From assembly GCA_963966185.1 (NCBI GenBank), contig CAWZYM010000252.1:207501-271500 (forward strand): a stretch of 64,000 nucleotides of DNA, in the 5' to 3' direction. Source of the DNA: Rhabditoides inermis. Its lineage: Eukaryota; Nematoda; Chromadorea; Rhabditida; Rhabditidae. This document shows, piece after piece, positions 39,414 to 48,130 of this stretch. Both the position numbers and the translations under genes were made by a program. Below the pieces are notes generated by a model. The model was not told the origin of the DNA. It did not search any database and saw only the letters and a list, made by a program, of their open reading frames with translations. Each line of letters starts with the position of its first letter. Position 1 is the stretch's first letter.

Positions 39414-40498
39414 CGTTTCTTGCAGTCGTCTCTCCGATTCTCTGTCGAAGGATCGTCGCGCTGACTTCGCTGCGCTTCTGAACAGGCCTACTGTGTATTC
39501 GAAAAATGCGAACAAGTGAGTTTTCAGTCTGATGAAATAAGGAATTTGTGGAACACTGCAGCGCTATGATATGTAGTGCAGCGGGGAATATCTCAACGTG
39601 CAAGCGCGGCCTAGTGGCTAGCGCGCGTCCCCGCCAATCTCAAGGCCGCGGGTTCGATCCCACGCACGGCCGCGTCCACTGATGACAAACCATTACCACT
39701 TTGTCTGAGTACTGCTGACATATCTTCCATGCAACACCATCTGAGGACTTTTTGCGGAATTCAGACGTGTTATTTATTATATAAAAAGTACGTTTTCAGG
39801 ACCTCTGTATGTTTCCATCTTCTCTCGGATAAGCATCTACTCTCTTTGTCCGAGATGACTTCGGTTCTCGCTGAGACCTTGAAGGTTGATGGACAGCTGT
39901 CGACCCTTTACCACACGCATAAGATCGTGGATATTGAGGTACAGAGCGCAAATCAGCATAACAACAACAACAACAAACAAACAAACATACATAAATGATA
40001 TGTTTTCAACAGCCGTGTTCGTGGTCTGTGGTGCAGTCTGCCTCTATCGTGTCCCTCCCCCCGACCCTCCTCCTCGTGTGTGCAGCCGCTGTCCTCCTCG
40101 CCGTTCTTCTCCTCACCTTCCTCTGCTACATATGCTTCGTCGCCAGGTACACATCGCAACAGCCGTGTGCTTCAATATTTCTTCCGAATTTGCTAGAATT
40201 AAATGAAAGTGACTGTTTATTTTCAGATACCGCGACTACCTTCAGGAGAAGCGTAAGCAGCTGCGAGGTACTTTGTTTTGGTTTGGTATTGGTACTTCAT
40301 GTCACTCGTCAGATTCACTTACTGCTAGAGGCAGTTCAGGCATCTTGTGTACGTACCACTTCAAAAAAGAAAAGAGATCGAACGAGTACATGTGATAGTG
40401 TCATTTCAGTCGACGGCGCTTCTCCCTACCACAAGGCGTACGAGTGTCCCTCCCACTTTGTCAACCCCAACCTCACGCCCGCACTGGGGTACTATTGA
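18646..40498 (+). CDS. Large cadherin-family transmembrane protein
   Basis: Single-pass cell-surface adhesion-type protein, 1,855 residues from 48 exons. Signal peptide (LKLFLLFCALVATTT). Thr-rich then Glu-rich linker from exon 19934-20645. Cadherin repeats show linkers VDVNEHAP, VDVNDNPP, GDVNDHSP and LDEDDNEP, with starts such as SVDENAVDG and ILEDTPVNS. One transmembrane helix lies in 40013-40146, then a tail of about 43 residues without a catenin-binding domain. Exons: 18646-18706, 18762-18807, 18857-18894, 19089-19168, 19213-19422, 19513-19632, 19715-19816, 19934-20645, 20750-20844, 20985-21060, 21143-21210, 21267-21348, 21392-21512, 21555-21661, 23956-24006, 24061-24191, 24235-24342, 25161-25271, 25321-25393, 25437-25569, 25640-25703, 25760-25865, 25914-26132, 26210-26322, 26364-26590, 26638-26716, 26767-26838, 26882-26944, 27045-27155, 27310-27378, 27453-27562, 27857-28068, 28227-28351, 28443-28529, 28574-28675, 35211-35306, 35455-35575, 35809-35899, 38495-38628, 38686-38770, 38908-38983, 39077-39175, 39277-39365, 39426-39515, 39800-39938, 40013-40146, 40227-40267, 40410-40498. 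The donor after 26716 is not GT. Four genes lie in its introns. Poly(A) signal at 40619. Confidence 0.88.
21936..23145 (-). CDS. Nematode serpentine (7TM) chemoreceptor-type GPCR, nested in the cadherin
   Basis: G-protein-coupled receptor expected in sensory neuron membranes. Exons in transcript order: 23145-23009, 22961-22853, 22806-22687, 22617-22468, 22416-22340 and 22287-21936, giving 314 residues with matching phases. The first helix is around FILYFVEFVLLIVNMPLL and the second around IFLFALSFALANM. Helix 3 runs into LTLERISATYYGK, the E-R-x-x-A-T signature of nematode Sra/Srab-type receptor families. Helix 5 is FVMFMGTFTILVIMFF. LSERHALSRNIRATK leads into helix 6. YQRLFFSASLLYGW is probably helix 7. 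The gene sits on the opposite strand inside the 2.3 kb cadherin intron 21662-23955. AATAAA (minus) lies at 21803-21798. The ligand is unknown and the exact sr-family assignment is uncertain. Confidence 0.83.
23424..23429 (-). promoter_or_regulatory. Poly(A) signal of the 49-codon mini-gene
   Basis: AATAAA on the minus strand, about 130 bases after the stop of the small gene at 23558-23707. Confidence 0.45.
23558..23707 (-). CDS. Candidate 49-residue small protein gene, nested in the cadherin
   Basis: A single uninterrupted frame of 49 codons starting MRRQRAVILDAIEEQQ and ending QKSSTK. It is far richer in GC and codon-like structure than the flanking A/T-rich intron. A strong TATA box lies about 45 bases upstream of the ATG on the same strand and an AATAAA lies downstream, so a complete compact transcription unit can be drawn. 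The first half is charged and predicted helical; there is no signal peptide, membrane segment or known motif. It could also be the last exon of a longer gene, but no upstream exon is visible. I do not recognise the family. Confidence 0.5.
   Translation of the reverse strand: MRRQRAVILDAIEEQQRRLESTVKADMLSADWVNDYLATMAPFQKSSTK
23748..23758 (-). promoter_or_regulatory. TATA box for the 49-codon mini-gene
   Basis: TTATATATAAA on the minus strand, 41 to 51 bases before the ATG at 23707. The predicted start site near 23720 leaves a very short leader. Confidence 0.55.
28676..32542 (+). other. Cadherin intron and upstream region of the nested 486-residue gene
   Basis: No supported coding exon. It holds CT tracts near 29779-29821 and 31700-31741. 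A 21-bp word (TGACGAGCGCAAAGTAGTGAG) occurs at about 28754 and again at about 29331. There is also a possible untranslated exon at 32447-32490, bounded by CCAG and GTGAGT. This region must contain the promoter of the nested gene at 32543. Confidence 0.5.
29779..29821. repeat. (CT)n microsatellite
   Basis: CT tract inside the long cadherin intron, followed by a short GA-rich and TG-rich stretch. Another CT tract of about 40 bp is at 31700-31741. Confidence 0.95.
32543..34885 (+). CDS. Unrecognised 486-residue protein nested in a cadherin intron
   Basis: Eleven exons with agreeing phases: 32543-32609, 32943-33292, 33337-33475, 33519-33650, 33673-33776, 33818-34005, 34051-34143, 34203-34278, 34431-34528, 34571-34663 and 34765-34885. 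The start MGAIEKLW has glycine at position 2 and suits N-myristoylation. A basic patch (RRSKKKRKEPQ) follows near residue 40, so a membrane-associated cytoplasmic protein is plausible. Residues 50-260 are Pro/Ser/Glu-rich and probably disordered. From about residue 265 there is a compact domain, including ETFLRNNVWKTKF, CVFEADRGGIDVILEDI, HKSLLAIACEVHWS and the conserved-looking C terminus KKLAYTSLVAVNLAGLRI. I do not recognise this domain. The gene has the same strand as its host. The ATG lies one base after a TATAG acceptor. AATAAA is at 34951. Confidence 0.82.
34677..34735. repeat. (CT)n tract forming most of an intron
   Basis: The last intron of the nested gene (34664-34764) is almost entirely CT repeat running up to the acceptor. 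Similar CT-filled stretches precede acceptors in the cadherin at 21081-21120, 35612-35680 and 39371-39410. Confidence 0.9.
36136..38328 (-). CDS. Non-receptor-type protein tyrosine phosphatase, nested in the cadherin
   Basis: Removes phosphate from tyrosine. Exons in transcript order: 38328-38326 (ATG only), 38281-38186, 38141-38061, 37989-37891, 37839-37783, 37735-37669, 37618-37539, 37346-37257, 37215-37116, 37061-36938, 36869-36772, 36727-36626, 36498-36386 and 36234-36136, giving 402 residues. All classical motifs are present: NRYKDIVC (phosphotyrosine loop), YIHANYVK, the WPD loop in QWKTWPDKSVP, the catalytic P-loop VHCSAGIGRTG with its cysteine and arginine, and QTPHQY (Q-loop). The first 85 residues are lysine-rich with KKK clusters that could be a nuclear signal. 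There is no signal peptide or membrane helix. The gene lies on the opposite strand in cadherin intron 35900-38494. The start is the least certain part, because the ATG ends a short leader exon. Confidence 0.93.
38815..38895. repeat. (GAAAGA)n purine tract in cadherin intron 40
   Basis: The intron 38771-38907 is almost all G and A, the opposite composition to the CT-filled introns nearby. Confidence 0.85.
39603..39671 (+). repeat. tRNA-like (A box/B box) sequence, probably SINE-derived
   Basis: TAGTGGCTAGCGCG resembles a pol III A box and GGGTTCGATCCC is a strong B box at the right spacing. Three of the five T-stem pairs do not form and no good acceptor stem closes, so this is not a working tRNA. 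It shares TGGCTAGCGC with the tRNA-like sequence near 49030. It lies in cadherin intron 39516-39799. Confidence 0.55.
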
Positions 40499-42129
40499 AT
40501 TGAACAAGTCATAATGCTTGCATGAATACATTACACTGAACACAATTATTTGGTTGTCTTTCTTATGTCATATCCATTTATTCGATTTCGAGTTGAAAAC
40601 ATCAAAATTGTTTTTGATAATAAAAAAGCGACTTATTAATGACTAACTAATGACTCATCTCTGAGCCTAATCAAACAATTTTCCAGTCGCGTTTCTGCAA
40701 GGTCCCAGAAATCCAATGAATCCAAACAGTTTCCTTTGTTTAGTTTCGGCATGACTCATTCACTCCTTCTCGTAGGTGCCAATGTGTGCATGCGTATGTG
40801 TCTAACGGGCGCTCATATCTAACCTATATGATGACTCGCAGTTCGCTTGTTTTTTTTTACAGCGCTAATCAGTCGAAGTTCATTGAAACGATCGACATCA
40901 GATATCAGCCAATCAGCATCTAGAAGATCTATAAACTGTGTCTAATGCACAGATACGCCGCTTGTTATTCGAAGCCGAAATCAAGGGTACGAACGCAGAC
41001 ATTTGAAAACAATTTCAATTAGACCAAACTATGAAACTGGATAGATCGCTTGTAAAGCATTCTATTCACTTGTAGATCATTCTAAACCTTTGAACTAGTA
41101 ACTAGATCTCTGTGATTTTCGGAGTCCGGAGTCTCTGTAGTTTTCCGGTTTCCAGAGATTTCCGGAGTCCATTTTAAAAAAATACTCTGCAGGTTTGGCT
41201 CCTGCCATAGACAACATGTTTTGTTGAATATAAAATGATGAATTCTGGCGAGTGGGGGTATCTGCTAAACGCCTCTTTTTTTAATCAAGTTCGGCTGAGT
41301 TCGGTCGCAAAAGAGCTGTTTGACTGGCTATCGCTGTAGACCATATAGACCTGTTTTATAATGTACACGAAAACAAGAAGATTAATTCATTCATCTAGAA
41401 AATGCTAAACTCACAACGAAAACACGATGGGAAACGCTTGCTCCTTGCTTGCCTTGAAAATCAGGCCAACCATCTCACACTGATAACATGAAGGTCGATT
41501 TTTCGATGTGTTGAAACATTGCATTATACCAGATTGAATGTCATGTAAGCTACATGTGCTTTCAGTAGTCTTCAGCTGTTTCCTACTTTAGAGATCGCGT
41601 GCGCACGCTGTGAATTGTATCTTCTGAGCACGATTGTACTCTCTTTTCCTCCTAACTTTATGTTTCCCACCCTACAGACTCACCTCGTTGGACTTTTGAT
41701 TTTTGAGTTCTTTGCCGTAATATAGTATATATAAATCTCAAAACGTTAAAACCGTACAAACGCGTCTGATACTCGTCTGTTTCAACTAACCACATTTGAA
41801 AACCATAAAAATAAATGGTGTTCTACAATTATAGGATTATAGGTTTTTTCGTTTTTTTTTTATCTTGTTTTAGCGTTATCAGGCTATATACGTTTTTTCT
41901 TGTTAAAATAACAGTTTTTGATTTGTAGCACAATGTATACGGAAGGTGAATTATTCTTGCATAATTTGACTTGTGTTTTCACGATTGTGTTTTTGTGAAC
42001 AATTTTTCACGAAGTGAAACTCCACGTTGGTACATGAATATGTTTGTAAACTTGTCCATATTTCGAATCGAGTCCGTACGAGCACTGTCGCATTACATTA
42101 TGTTCATACTATATTTCATCATTTTCAGA
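40499..42129 (+). other. Intergenic region between the cadherin and a serpentine receptor
   Basis: A/T-rich, 1.6 kb, with the cadherin poly(A) signal at 40619-40624. No gene, repeat family or RNA gene recognised. Confidence 0.6.
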
Positions 42130-44045
42130 ATGTCGATGTGGTTTGGAATAGTCCAAGAAGCGGTTTCAGTTTGTTTGCTAATCTGCAATGTTTCTTGCCT
42201 TCGGCTTATTCTTTCGTCCAAACAATCTCGTGAAAACCCGACTTTCATTTTACTCATTGGTTTGTTTATCGGAGAATTTGTCGACTTGCTTGCAAAAGTC
42301 TCTGTGGAATTACCATCAAGAATAGCTGAAAAAGCATTACTGAGTCGGTTTTTTTCTGTTTTTTATTAAATTTTCGAGAAATTATAGTTTTTTTTAGAAT
42401 GCCCCGAAATCTCTCCGTTCTCTGTGTTTATAAACTACGCGTGGTATGTATCCATACTTATTTATCCGGTGTGTTTCATAGAAAAAAAACATAAATACAT
42501 ATACATTCTTTTCAGATTATCTCAGTTCTCAATGTTTTCGCAGTGTTTTATCCGACGAGTTACAGACAAATCCAACCTTCTAGAATCTTTCTCACTGTTG
42601 TTATCTGTCACGCACTAGCATTAGGTAGAGAAAATCATAATATAACAATTACCTTTTGTTGAAACGATAAACATTAACCCTCCGATTGTTCAGCAATCGG
42701 TCTCTGCTACGTCTTACCACAATGCAGCTTCTTTTTGAAATCCGATTTGAACGACGTTTTTTGGACTGTTTCGAGACAGAAAAATCGAGTGCTGTATTGG
42801 ATAGAAAAACTTAACGTGTGGGGACAGGTCAGTTAACGGAACTTCTCACTAAACATCAAGAGCTGATACCTTACTAGAGTAGAATAATAAAGGTATTAGA
42901 CACCACAGAGATCAAAGTGGTTAGAATGCTTTTGAGAGAGCTTTTAGTTCGCAAAGACAATGAATGATTTCTGAATTCTGAATGATACTTGAATGACAAT
43001 CTGAATGTGACATATCAGTATTGGGAGCAGTGGTGTGAAAATGAAACTTAAAAATATTTTTTAATACATTTTCGGCTTGTAGACTGCCGGATTGGTCTCG
43101 ATTGTATTCGTGGACATTGTCGTTGTCTATCGCCTCTCGCGACTCCATCTCTCACGATCGAGGAACAAGATCTCACCCGAAGTGAGTGCACTTTTAGTAC
43201 CAAACTAACAAACATGCATTTACTTATAAATGGATTAAAAAGATCAAAAGTCAACAGTTATCAAATGTGGGTCGAGTTTGTATTATTATTATTATTATTA
43301 TTAATTACGTGACGTATAGTGATACTGAAAGTTTGTTTCAAACAAGTAAACAAAATGCGTTAACTAACAACGTAACCTCATGTAAACTGTACGTGGCAAA
43401 TAAAAAAAGTTTTTAACACTACACGGATGTTTCTCCGCCACTCTACTGTATTCAAGTTTTTGTTACAGTTCATGAAAAACACGAGCTTTTTGCACTTTGA
43501 TTCAATAATCTTCTTTTTTCAAGTTTGTTTGAAGACAATTTAAAGGAAATGTATCTTCTGATTTTCGAAGTTGAGTCAACATCAGGATGTGCAGAAATGC
43601 ACAAGCACACACGTGCACTCAACTGAAACCTTTTTCTAAACGCCACTCACATGTGTTTCTAGCATGTCTGAATACGTTACACACATCAAATTGACACTGC
43701 AGGTGTGTGCAGCATGGAATTTCTGCGTTGTCGGTCTGTGCTTCATCATCACGTCTGCGTCTTTCAATATTCTCGACTCGTGAGTTTTGATATCGATGTA
43801 CTTCAAGCTACATTTGCGAGCAATTGTTTCTGTAGCAGCAAGTACAATTATGCCGTCTATCATGTCTTTTTTTCAGTTCTTTCGGCGCACCTTGGTTTCG
43901 GTTCTCTGTCTCCTTCATCGGTCCTCTCGTTCGCAACTCCAAGTGCCTTCTCTATCTCGTATCCTCCACGTTCTTCCGAAACAACAAACAGCGAACAGTC
44001 ACAAATGTCACGCCCACTGTTCAGTTCACAGCGCATAATCCATAA
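42130..44045 (+). CDS. Nematode serpentine (7TM) receptor
   Basis: Second chemoreceptor-type GPCR, 283 residues in seven exons: 42130-42343, 42398-42447, 42516-42624, 42694-42827, 43083-43181, 43703-43779 and 43877-44045, phases consistent. Helix 1 is WFGIVQEAVSVCLLICNVSC and helix 2 is FILLIGLFIGEFVDLLAKV. CPEISPFSVFINYAWY leads through helix 3. The fourth and fifth helices are IFLTVVICHALALAIGLCYV and AGLVSIVFVDIVVVYRL, and helix 6 is NFCVVGLCFIITSASF. A final WFRFSVSFIGPLVRNSKCLLY segment precedes the basic tail SSTFFRNNKQR. This arrangement resembles the Srx/Srt-type families; the subfamily is not certain. The ATG is one base after ATTTTCAG. AATAAA at 44054 is only nine bases after the stop. 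Intron 5 is long and holds an (ATT)n tract at 43272-43302. Confidence 0.84.
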
Positions 44046-45574
44046 TCAGGATAAATAAATATGTTAGAGTATCATTTATGTTTTCAAAAAAGTGTATGTA
44101 TGAATGGCGCGAGCCAAATGCAAAACGAAATCGATTCAATGACTTGTCAGAGGATTGAAGAACACTAAAAACCAAACAGGAAAGTTTAGACAAAAAAAGA
44201 CTGCGGTTGATTAAGTGTCGATTGTCAATTTTATGGTGCAACTGACAATAAGTATGTTCGTGTAAATGTGTTAAATACAAATACAACTGTGTTAAATGTA
44301 TTCTCGATCTCTGTATTTACATGTATGAGTGGCAAGTGATAAGAAGATGTGGGATGCCTACTGGCCTCGATGGCTGGACTCGGATTCTGTTAGACTGCTC
44401 GATGCTGTGAGCGAGACTGCGAGGCGGCTCTGCAATCGTCGTGGATTCCACGACCGATACCGTATAACTTTGACTATGACCACGTGACAACCACTCGGTG
44501 ACAACAACATGATACCGTACTACCTTATTACCCGCTGAACGAATACTGTACTCTCTGTCGCTGTTCGCATGAAGGATGTGAAGAAGAAGCGGCGCCGTGA
44601 ATACGTCTGCTCCGTCTGCGCCTGTCTGGAGCCGGCACTTCCCTCGCCCACTCGGCCACCCTCGTCTTCCACACACTCGCCACACACCTGCGCGAAGACG
44701 CCACACGCTCCGAAATCTAGCCCCGCCTCCTCCTTTTCGTATTGTCTCATGGGTCGGTGATAGCGATGCTCGAGTATGGTCGGTCCCGTTGCATGGTTTT
44801 GCCCGTGCAGGGTTCAGGATACTGTCGGAATGCAGTAATCCCTTATTTTCCCCAGTTGCGACTAGTGTGTGTTATGATTTGGAGTAATGTTCCCTTGTAT
44901 TGCTGTCGTGGACGTGTGTCCGACATTGTTTTGTGTGCTCCCGCCGGCGTGCGGTTCTTCCCCTATTGTCAGTAATCTCTCTTCTTCTTATCATGTGTTT
45001 CTATCCTTTTTTGGTAATATGGGCTTTCTATGGTACGCGGAGGCTCCGATCATTCCTCCGTCGAATCGTGTCTCTTTTGGTTGTCTAGACATCGCGTAGA
45101 GTTGGGTTTGGTTGCTATTTGGTTATAGTGGACCATCCCATCCCTATTCTCCCTGGACAGCAATCACAATACATCAGTTGGAATGGGATGATCTAATAAG
45201 ACAGCGGGCACTTCCGATGTCATGGGAGCGAGAGCGAGAGCGCTCAATGTTGTGTGAAGTAACTTTATGTTAATCATGCTCGGTCTGGCTGCACCCGTGG
45301 TACAGGACATTGTCATCCTTTTCATTCTTCAACCATGGATTATGTTCACACTCAACCCACCACTCAAGAAACACGTGGGAGAAATTCAATCGATCAGACT
45401 AATTTCTAGATTAAAGAAGAACTCCGGGAAAAAATGAAATGCCCGGCGATTAGGGAAATCATGGTTCGCGATCACGATTATGACAGTCAAAATTTTGGAA
45501 GCAATCACAAATTTGCATATTGAATTTACCAGTCCGATTCCGCGTGACAAACGAATATCCAAACACGGGCGGCG
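44046..45574. other. No supportable gene
   Basis: Several short frames with no motif. A 63-codon plus frame at 44569-44760 starts MKDVKKKRRREYVCSVCACL; it has cysteines and a basic start but no family or splice support, so I leave it uncalled. An imperfect inverted repeat around CCATCCCATCC lies at about 45131-45190. Confidence 0.45.
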
Positions 45575-46051
45575 TCAGCTGGTAGCTCTAGCTCCGCCTA
45601 CTTTCGCCGGTTCAAATGGCCGATCAGTCTCGTGTTTTTGTTGATTTCTATCGATTACTTCTCGTTCACCCATTTTCGCGCCAAAGGATTGATTAGAGCG
45701 CACATATTTTGACCTCACCGGGCCCAGCTCACTCTTTCCCCGGAGTTCTTCTTTAAGGTGCTTCAACTGATCGGCTTTCGGAAACTCAAGACACAAAACA
45801 AATTACTGAAAGCCATTCGCAACGATATTTTCAGTCACGACTACAGCTGTTTTGAAACACATTCTTGAAATAGTTGAGAATCTCTGATAACTAATTGAAA
45901 CCAGAAAAGCAACACGAAATGAATACAAATTTTTTGAAAAAAAATTCGAAAAAAAGTGTAAAAAAAAACATAACACATTTTTCACCGAAAGCCTTTCGCT
46001 CAATGTTTTGCCCGATCCACTGGTACCGACTACGAGACCAGAGAAAGCCAT
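45575..46051 (-). CDS. Doubtful small gene with a Walker A (P-loop) motif
   Basis: Two-exon model 46051-45986 and 45784-45575, 91 residues. Exon 1 reads MAFSGLVVGTSGSGKTLSER, containing a textbook nucleotide-binding P-loop (GxxxxGKT) at residues 9-16, and ends at a GTGAAA donor. Exon 2 is hydrophilic (KADQLKHLKEELRGK) and ends in a stop. The acceptor (TTGAG) is poor. At 91 residues it is too short for a full P-loop NTPase. It may be a truncated gene, part of a longer one, or chance. An inverted repeat partly overlaps exon 2 (see findings). Confidence 0.3.
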
Positions 46052-46686
46052 GACAGCGGCAATCGCCTCCGCTTTCTTTTTCTCAGCTTATCAACGGTTT
46101 GATTTGAAAACATCATCCTATTTGCTGAGAGGAAGTGGCATTGGATAGAGAGTGATTATCGATTCGATATCGATTGGTTGGCAGAAAGAAAGAGGCACAC
46201 AGAGAGACTCGAGTAGTCGGGACACAAAGACACCCGCGGAGTGAACGAATTCCACCAGTGGTGCTCTTACAACACAATCAACCCCACGTGATTCATGGTC
46301 AAGAGAGCGAGTGCCACCCCCATGCTCTCTAGCCCAAGTGCTGCGATCGCGTTGCTGTGAGTATTGAGATGTAAGTGACTGCAGCGTCCACTACCTGTAG
46401 CACCCAACGCGGATCGAAATATAGAGTACTAGACGTAGCCAGTTCAATATAAGATTATAAGAAGTGCAAGAATGTTGCGTATTGCGGGCTATATAAGGTC
46501 ACCCTTGATTGCTATATTTGTCGATAAACACTTCGTTGGAAGCCTGTGCTACGTTCGTAACACTACCAGAGACTTGAATACTCTGATTTTCTAAAATAGA
46601 AAATTGTATAGAAAAAACATATGGAAAATGATGTAAAGAGAAAAGGGCAAGAAATGAAACGTAATGTACAGAGTAAAAAAACGCAC
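46052..46686. other. No clear gene; possible exon of the broken lipase copy
   Basis: A minus-strand segment near 46585-46500 has a good acceptor (TTTTAG) and a frame with IQVSGSVTNVAQASNEVF. It could be a further exon of the inverted lipase copy, but I could not match it to lipase sequence in the window. Confidence 0.35.
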
Positions 46687-46842
46687 TCACATAGCGTTCG
46701 TCTTCTCCGCCTTTGTTCCCCCTCCGAACGCCGCCACGCCTTCCAGGTCCACGCGGCTCATCTGCTCCCGAAAATCCTGCAACACAACATCTCCTTCACA
46801 TATGTATTCTCGAATCTGTTATCTAGTATATATATAAGATAA

Positions 46843-46844
<2 letters not shown>

Positions 46845-46902
<58 letters not shown>
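46845..46902. repeat. (TA)n microsatellite
   Basis: About 58 bp of TA dinucleotides, resuming after the twin-hairpin element at about 46973-46992, as if that element had landed inside the array. Confidence 0.95.
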
Positions 46903-46905
<3 letters not shown>

Positions 46906-46970
46906 GGGCGGCGCGCTAGCGCCGCCCGTTTGTTATGATCTGTGGCGCGCGCAGCGCGCCACTCCCAATC
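46901..46970. mobile_element. Twin-hairpin element, copy 1
   Basis: Two GC-rich hairpins about 15 bases apart. Stem 1 is GGGCGGCGC at 46906-46914 pairing with 46919-46927. Stem 2 is GTGGCGCGC at 46942-46950 pairing with 46954-46962 around a GCA loop. The linker contains GTTTGTTATGATCTG. A second copy with the same layout is at 48131-48199. Small, non-coding and not a family I recognise; it lies inside a TA repeat. Confidence 0.65.
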
Positions 46971-47382
46971 CACATATATATATATATATATTTATATTTA
47001 TATTTCTTTAACTACAATGTTTCAATATTCTTACCTCTACATATCGCAGCTGGAGGAAGTGACTGAAATCGTAGCTGAACTGGGCAACCACCAGTGTAAA
47101 AAGACGACAAGTAGACGCATCGTGTGTTCGTGTGTTACTGTTCCGCATATGGCGTATTTGTACATCTGATCTTCAATCAGCGGTGGTACGTGCGTATCCC
47201 TTCATTTCTCTTAGGAACATTTTTCTCTAGTTTTTTATACACGCAAACGGGGAAGTGAAAAAAGTGGGATACCGGATACGCTGATACGCACAAAACAACG
47301 CTGTCTTGAGATCAGACGTTCAGACATACCGCTTATAAGGGCACGCCATATTTCATATCCGGATCAGTAACACACCAACACC

Positions 47383-48025
47383 ATGCGCCTTCTGGTCGTG
47401 CTCTTTCCACTAGTTGCTACCCAGTTCAGCCCCGATTTCAGTCACTTCCTCTTGCAGCGATATGGAGAGGTAAGAATATTGAAAACATTGTATTAAAATT
47501 GAAGTAATACTTATCTTATATATATACTAGATAACAGATTCGAGAATACATATGTGAAGGAGATGTTGTGTTGCAGGATTTTCGGGAGCAGATGAGCCGC
47601 GTGGACCTGGAAGGCGTGGCGGCGTTCGGAGGGGGCACAAAGGCGGAGAAGACGAACGCTATGTGAGTGCAAAGAGCTGTGGAAGGGCGGACAGACGGGA
47701 CGACTGAAATGCGCATTCAGCGAACGCCCCCTCATATTTGTGCATGGATTGAGAGGCAGCGCGGACATGATGCGACCACTCAGGCGCTTCTTTTTCAAGT
47801 GAGTCCGGACGAGTACGTCAAATAAGACAACCATGGCTACTGCGACACATTTTTTCATCGGACCCACTTCGTTATAGAGATTGATACCGTACAGATCATT
47901 TACATGTACATGAACATGCCTTCAGAAAGGGCTACTCTCTGGCGTCTCTCTACGCGACCACATACACAGAGGCACGGCACGACGTGGCACTCAATGTTCC
48001 GATGACATGCGCACTTGTCAAACAG
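47383..48025 (+). pseudogene. EstA/LIPS-type lipase, 5' part only (truncated)
   Basis: Secreted class-2 lipase family, expected to hydrolyse lipid esters. Four exons are visible: 47383-47469, 47577-47662, 47721-47798 and 47926-48025 (117 residues, phases agree). Residues 1-15 form a signal peptide. The oxyanion region RPLIFVHGLRG and the family block LYATTYTEARHDV followed by TCALVKQ are clear. Known members continue with a GxSxG serine, an aspartate and a histidine. No such exon appears downstream on this strand before the opposite-strand gene. A good donor ends exon 4, so the break probably comes from an insertion or rearrangement at 48030-49350. The gene lies head to head with the broken inverted copy. 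Confidence 0.78.
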
Positions 48026-48130
48026 GTAAGCTATTCCAGAAAAATAGAAACTTCACACTGGATTACTATCAATCAGTCGGACTTCAACATAACTTGTGCT
48101 GTGGTGTAAAGCTCAGACAACTCACAGCTT

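Larger units (their letters stand above)
46690..47120 (-). pseudogene. Inverted, frameshifted copy of the 5' part of an EstA-type lipase gene
   Basis: Mirror image of 47383-47662. Exon 1 copy (47120-47035) is 86 nt against 87 in the intact copy. The missing base in the signal-peptide region shifts the frame and leads to a stop at the exon end. The exon 2 copy (about 46783-46690) and its upstream intron are almost identical to the plus copy; I see one difference in roughly 100 bases. A twin-hairpin element and a (TA)n array lie in its intron. No further lipase exon follows. Confidence 0.75.

Noticed and set aside
39603..39671. True tRNA gene
   Set aside because: A and B boxes are good but the T stem and acceptor stem do not pair; kept only as tRNA-like repeat.
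44569..44760. 63-codon Cys-containing plus frame
   Set aside because: No zinc-finger spacing that fits a known class and no splice or promoter support.
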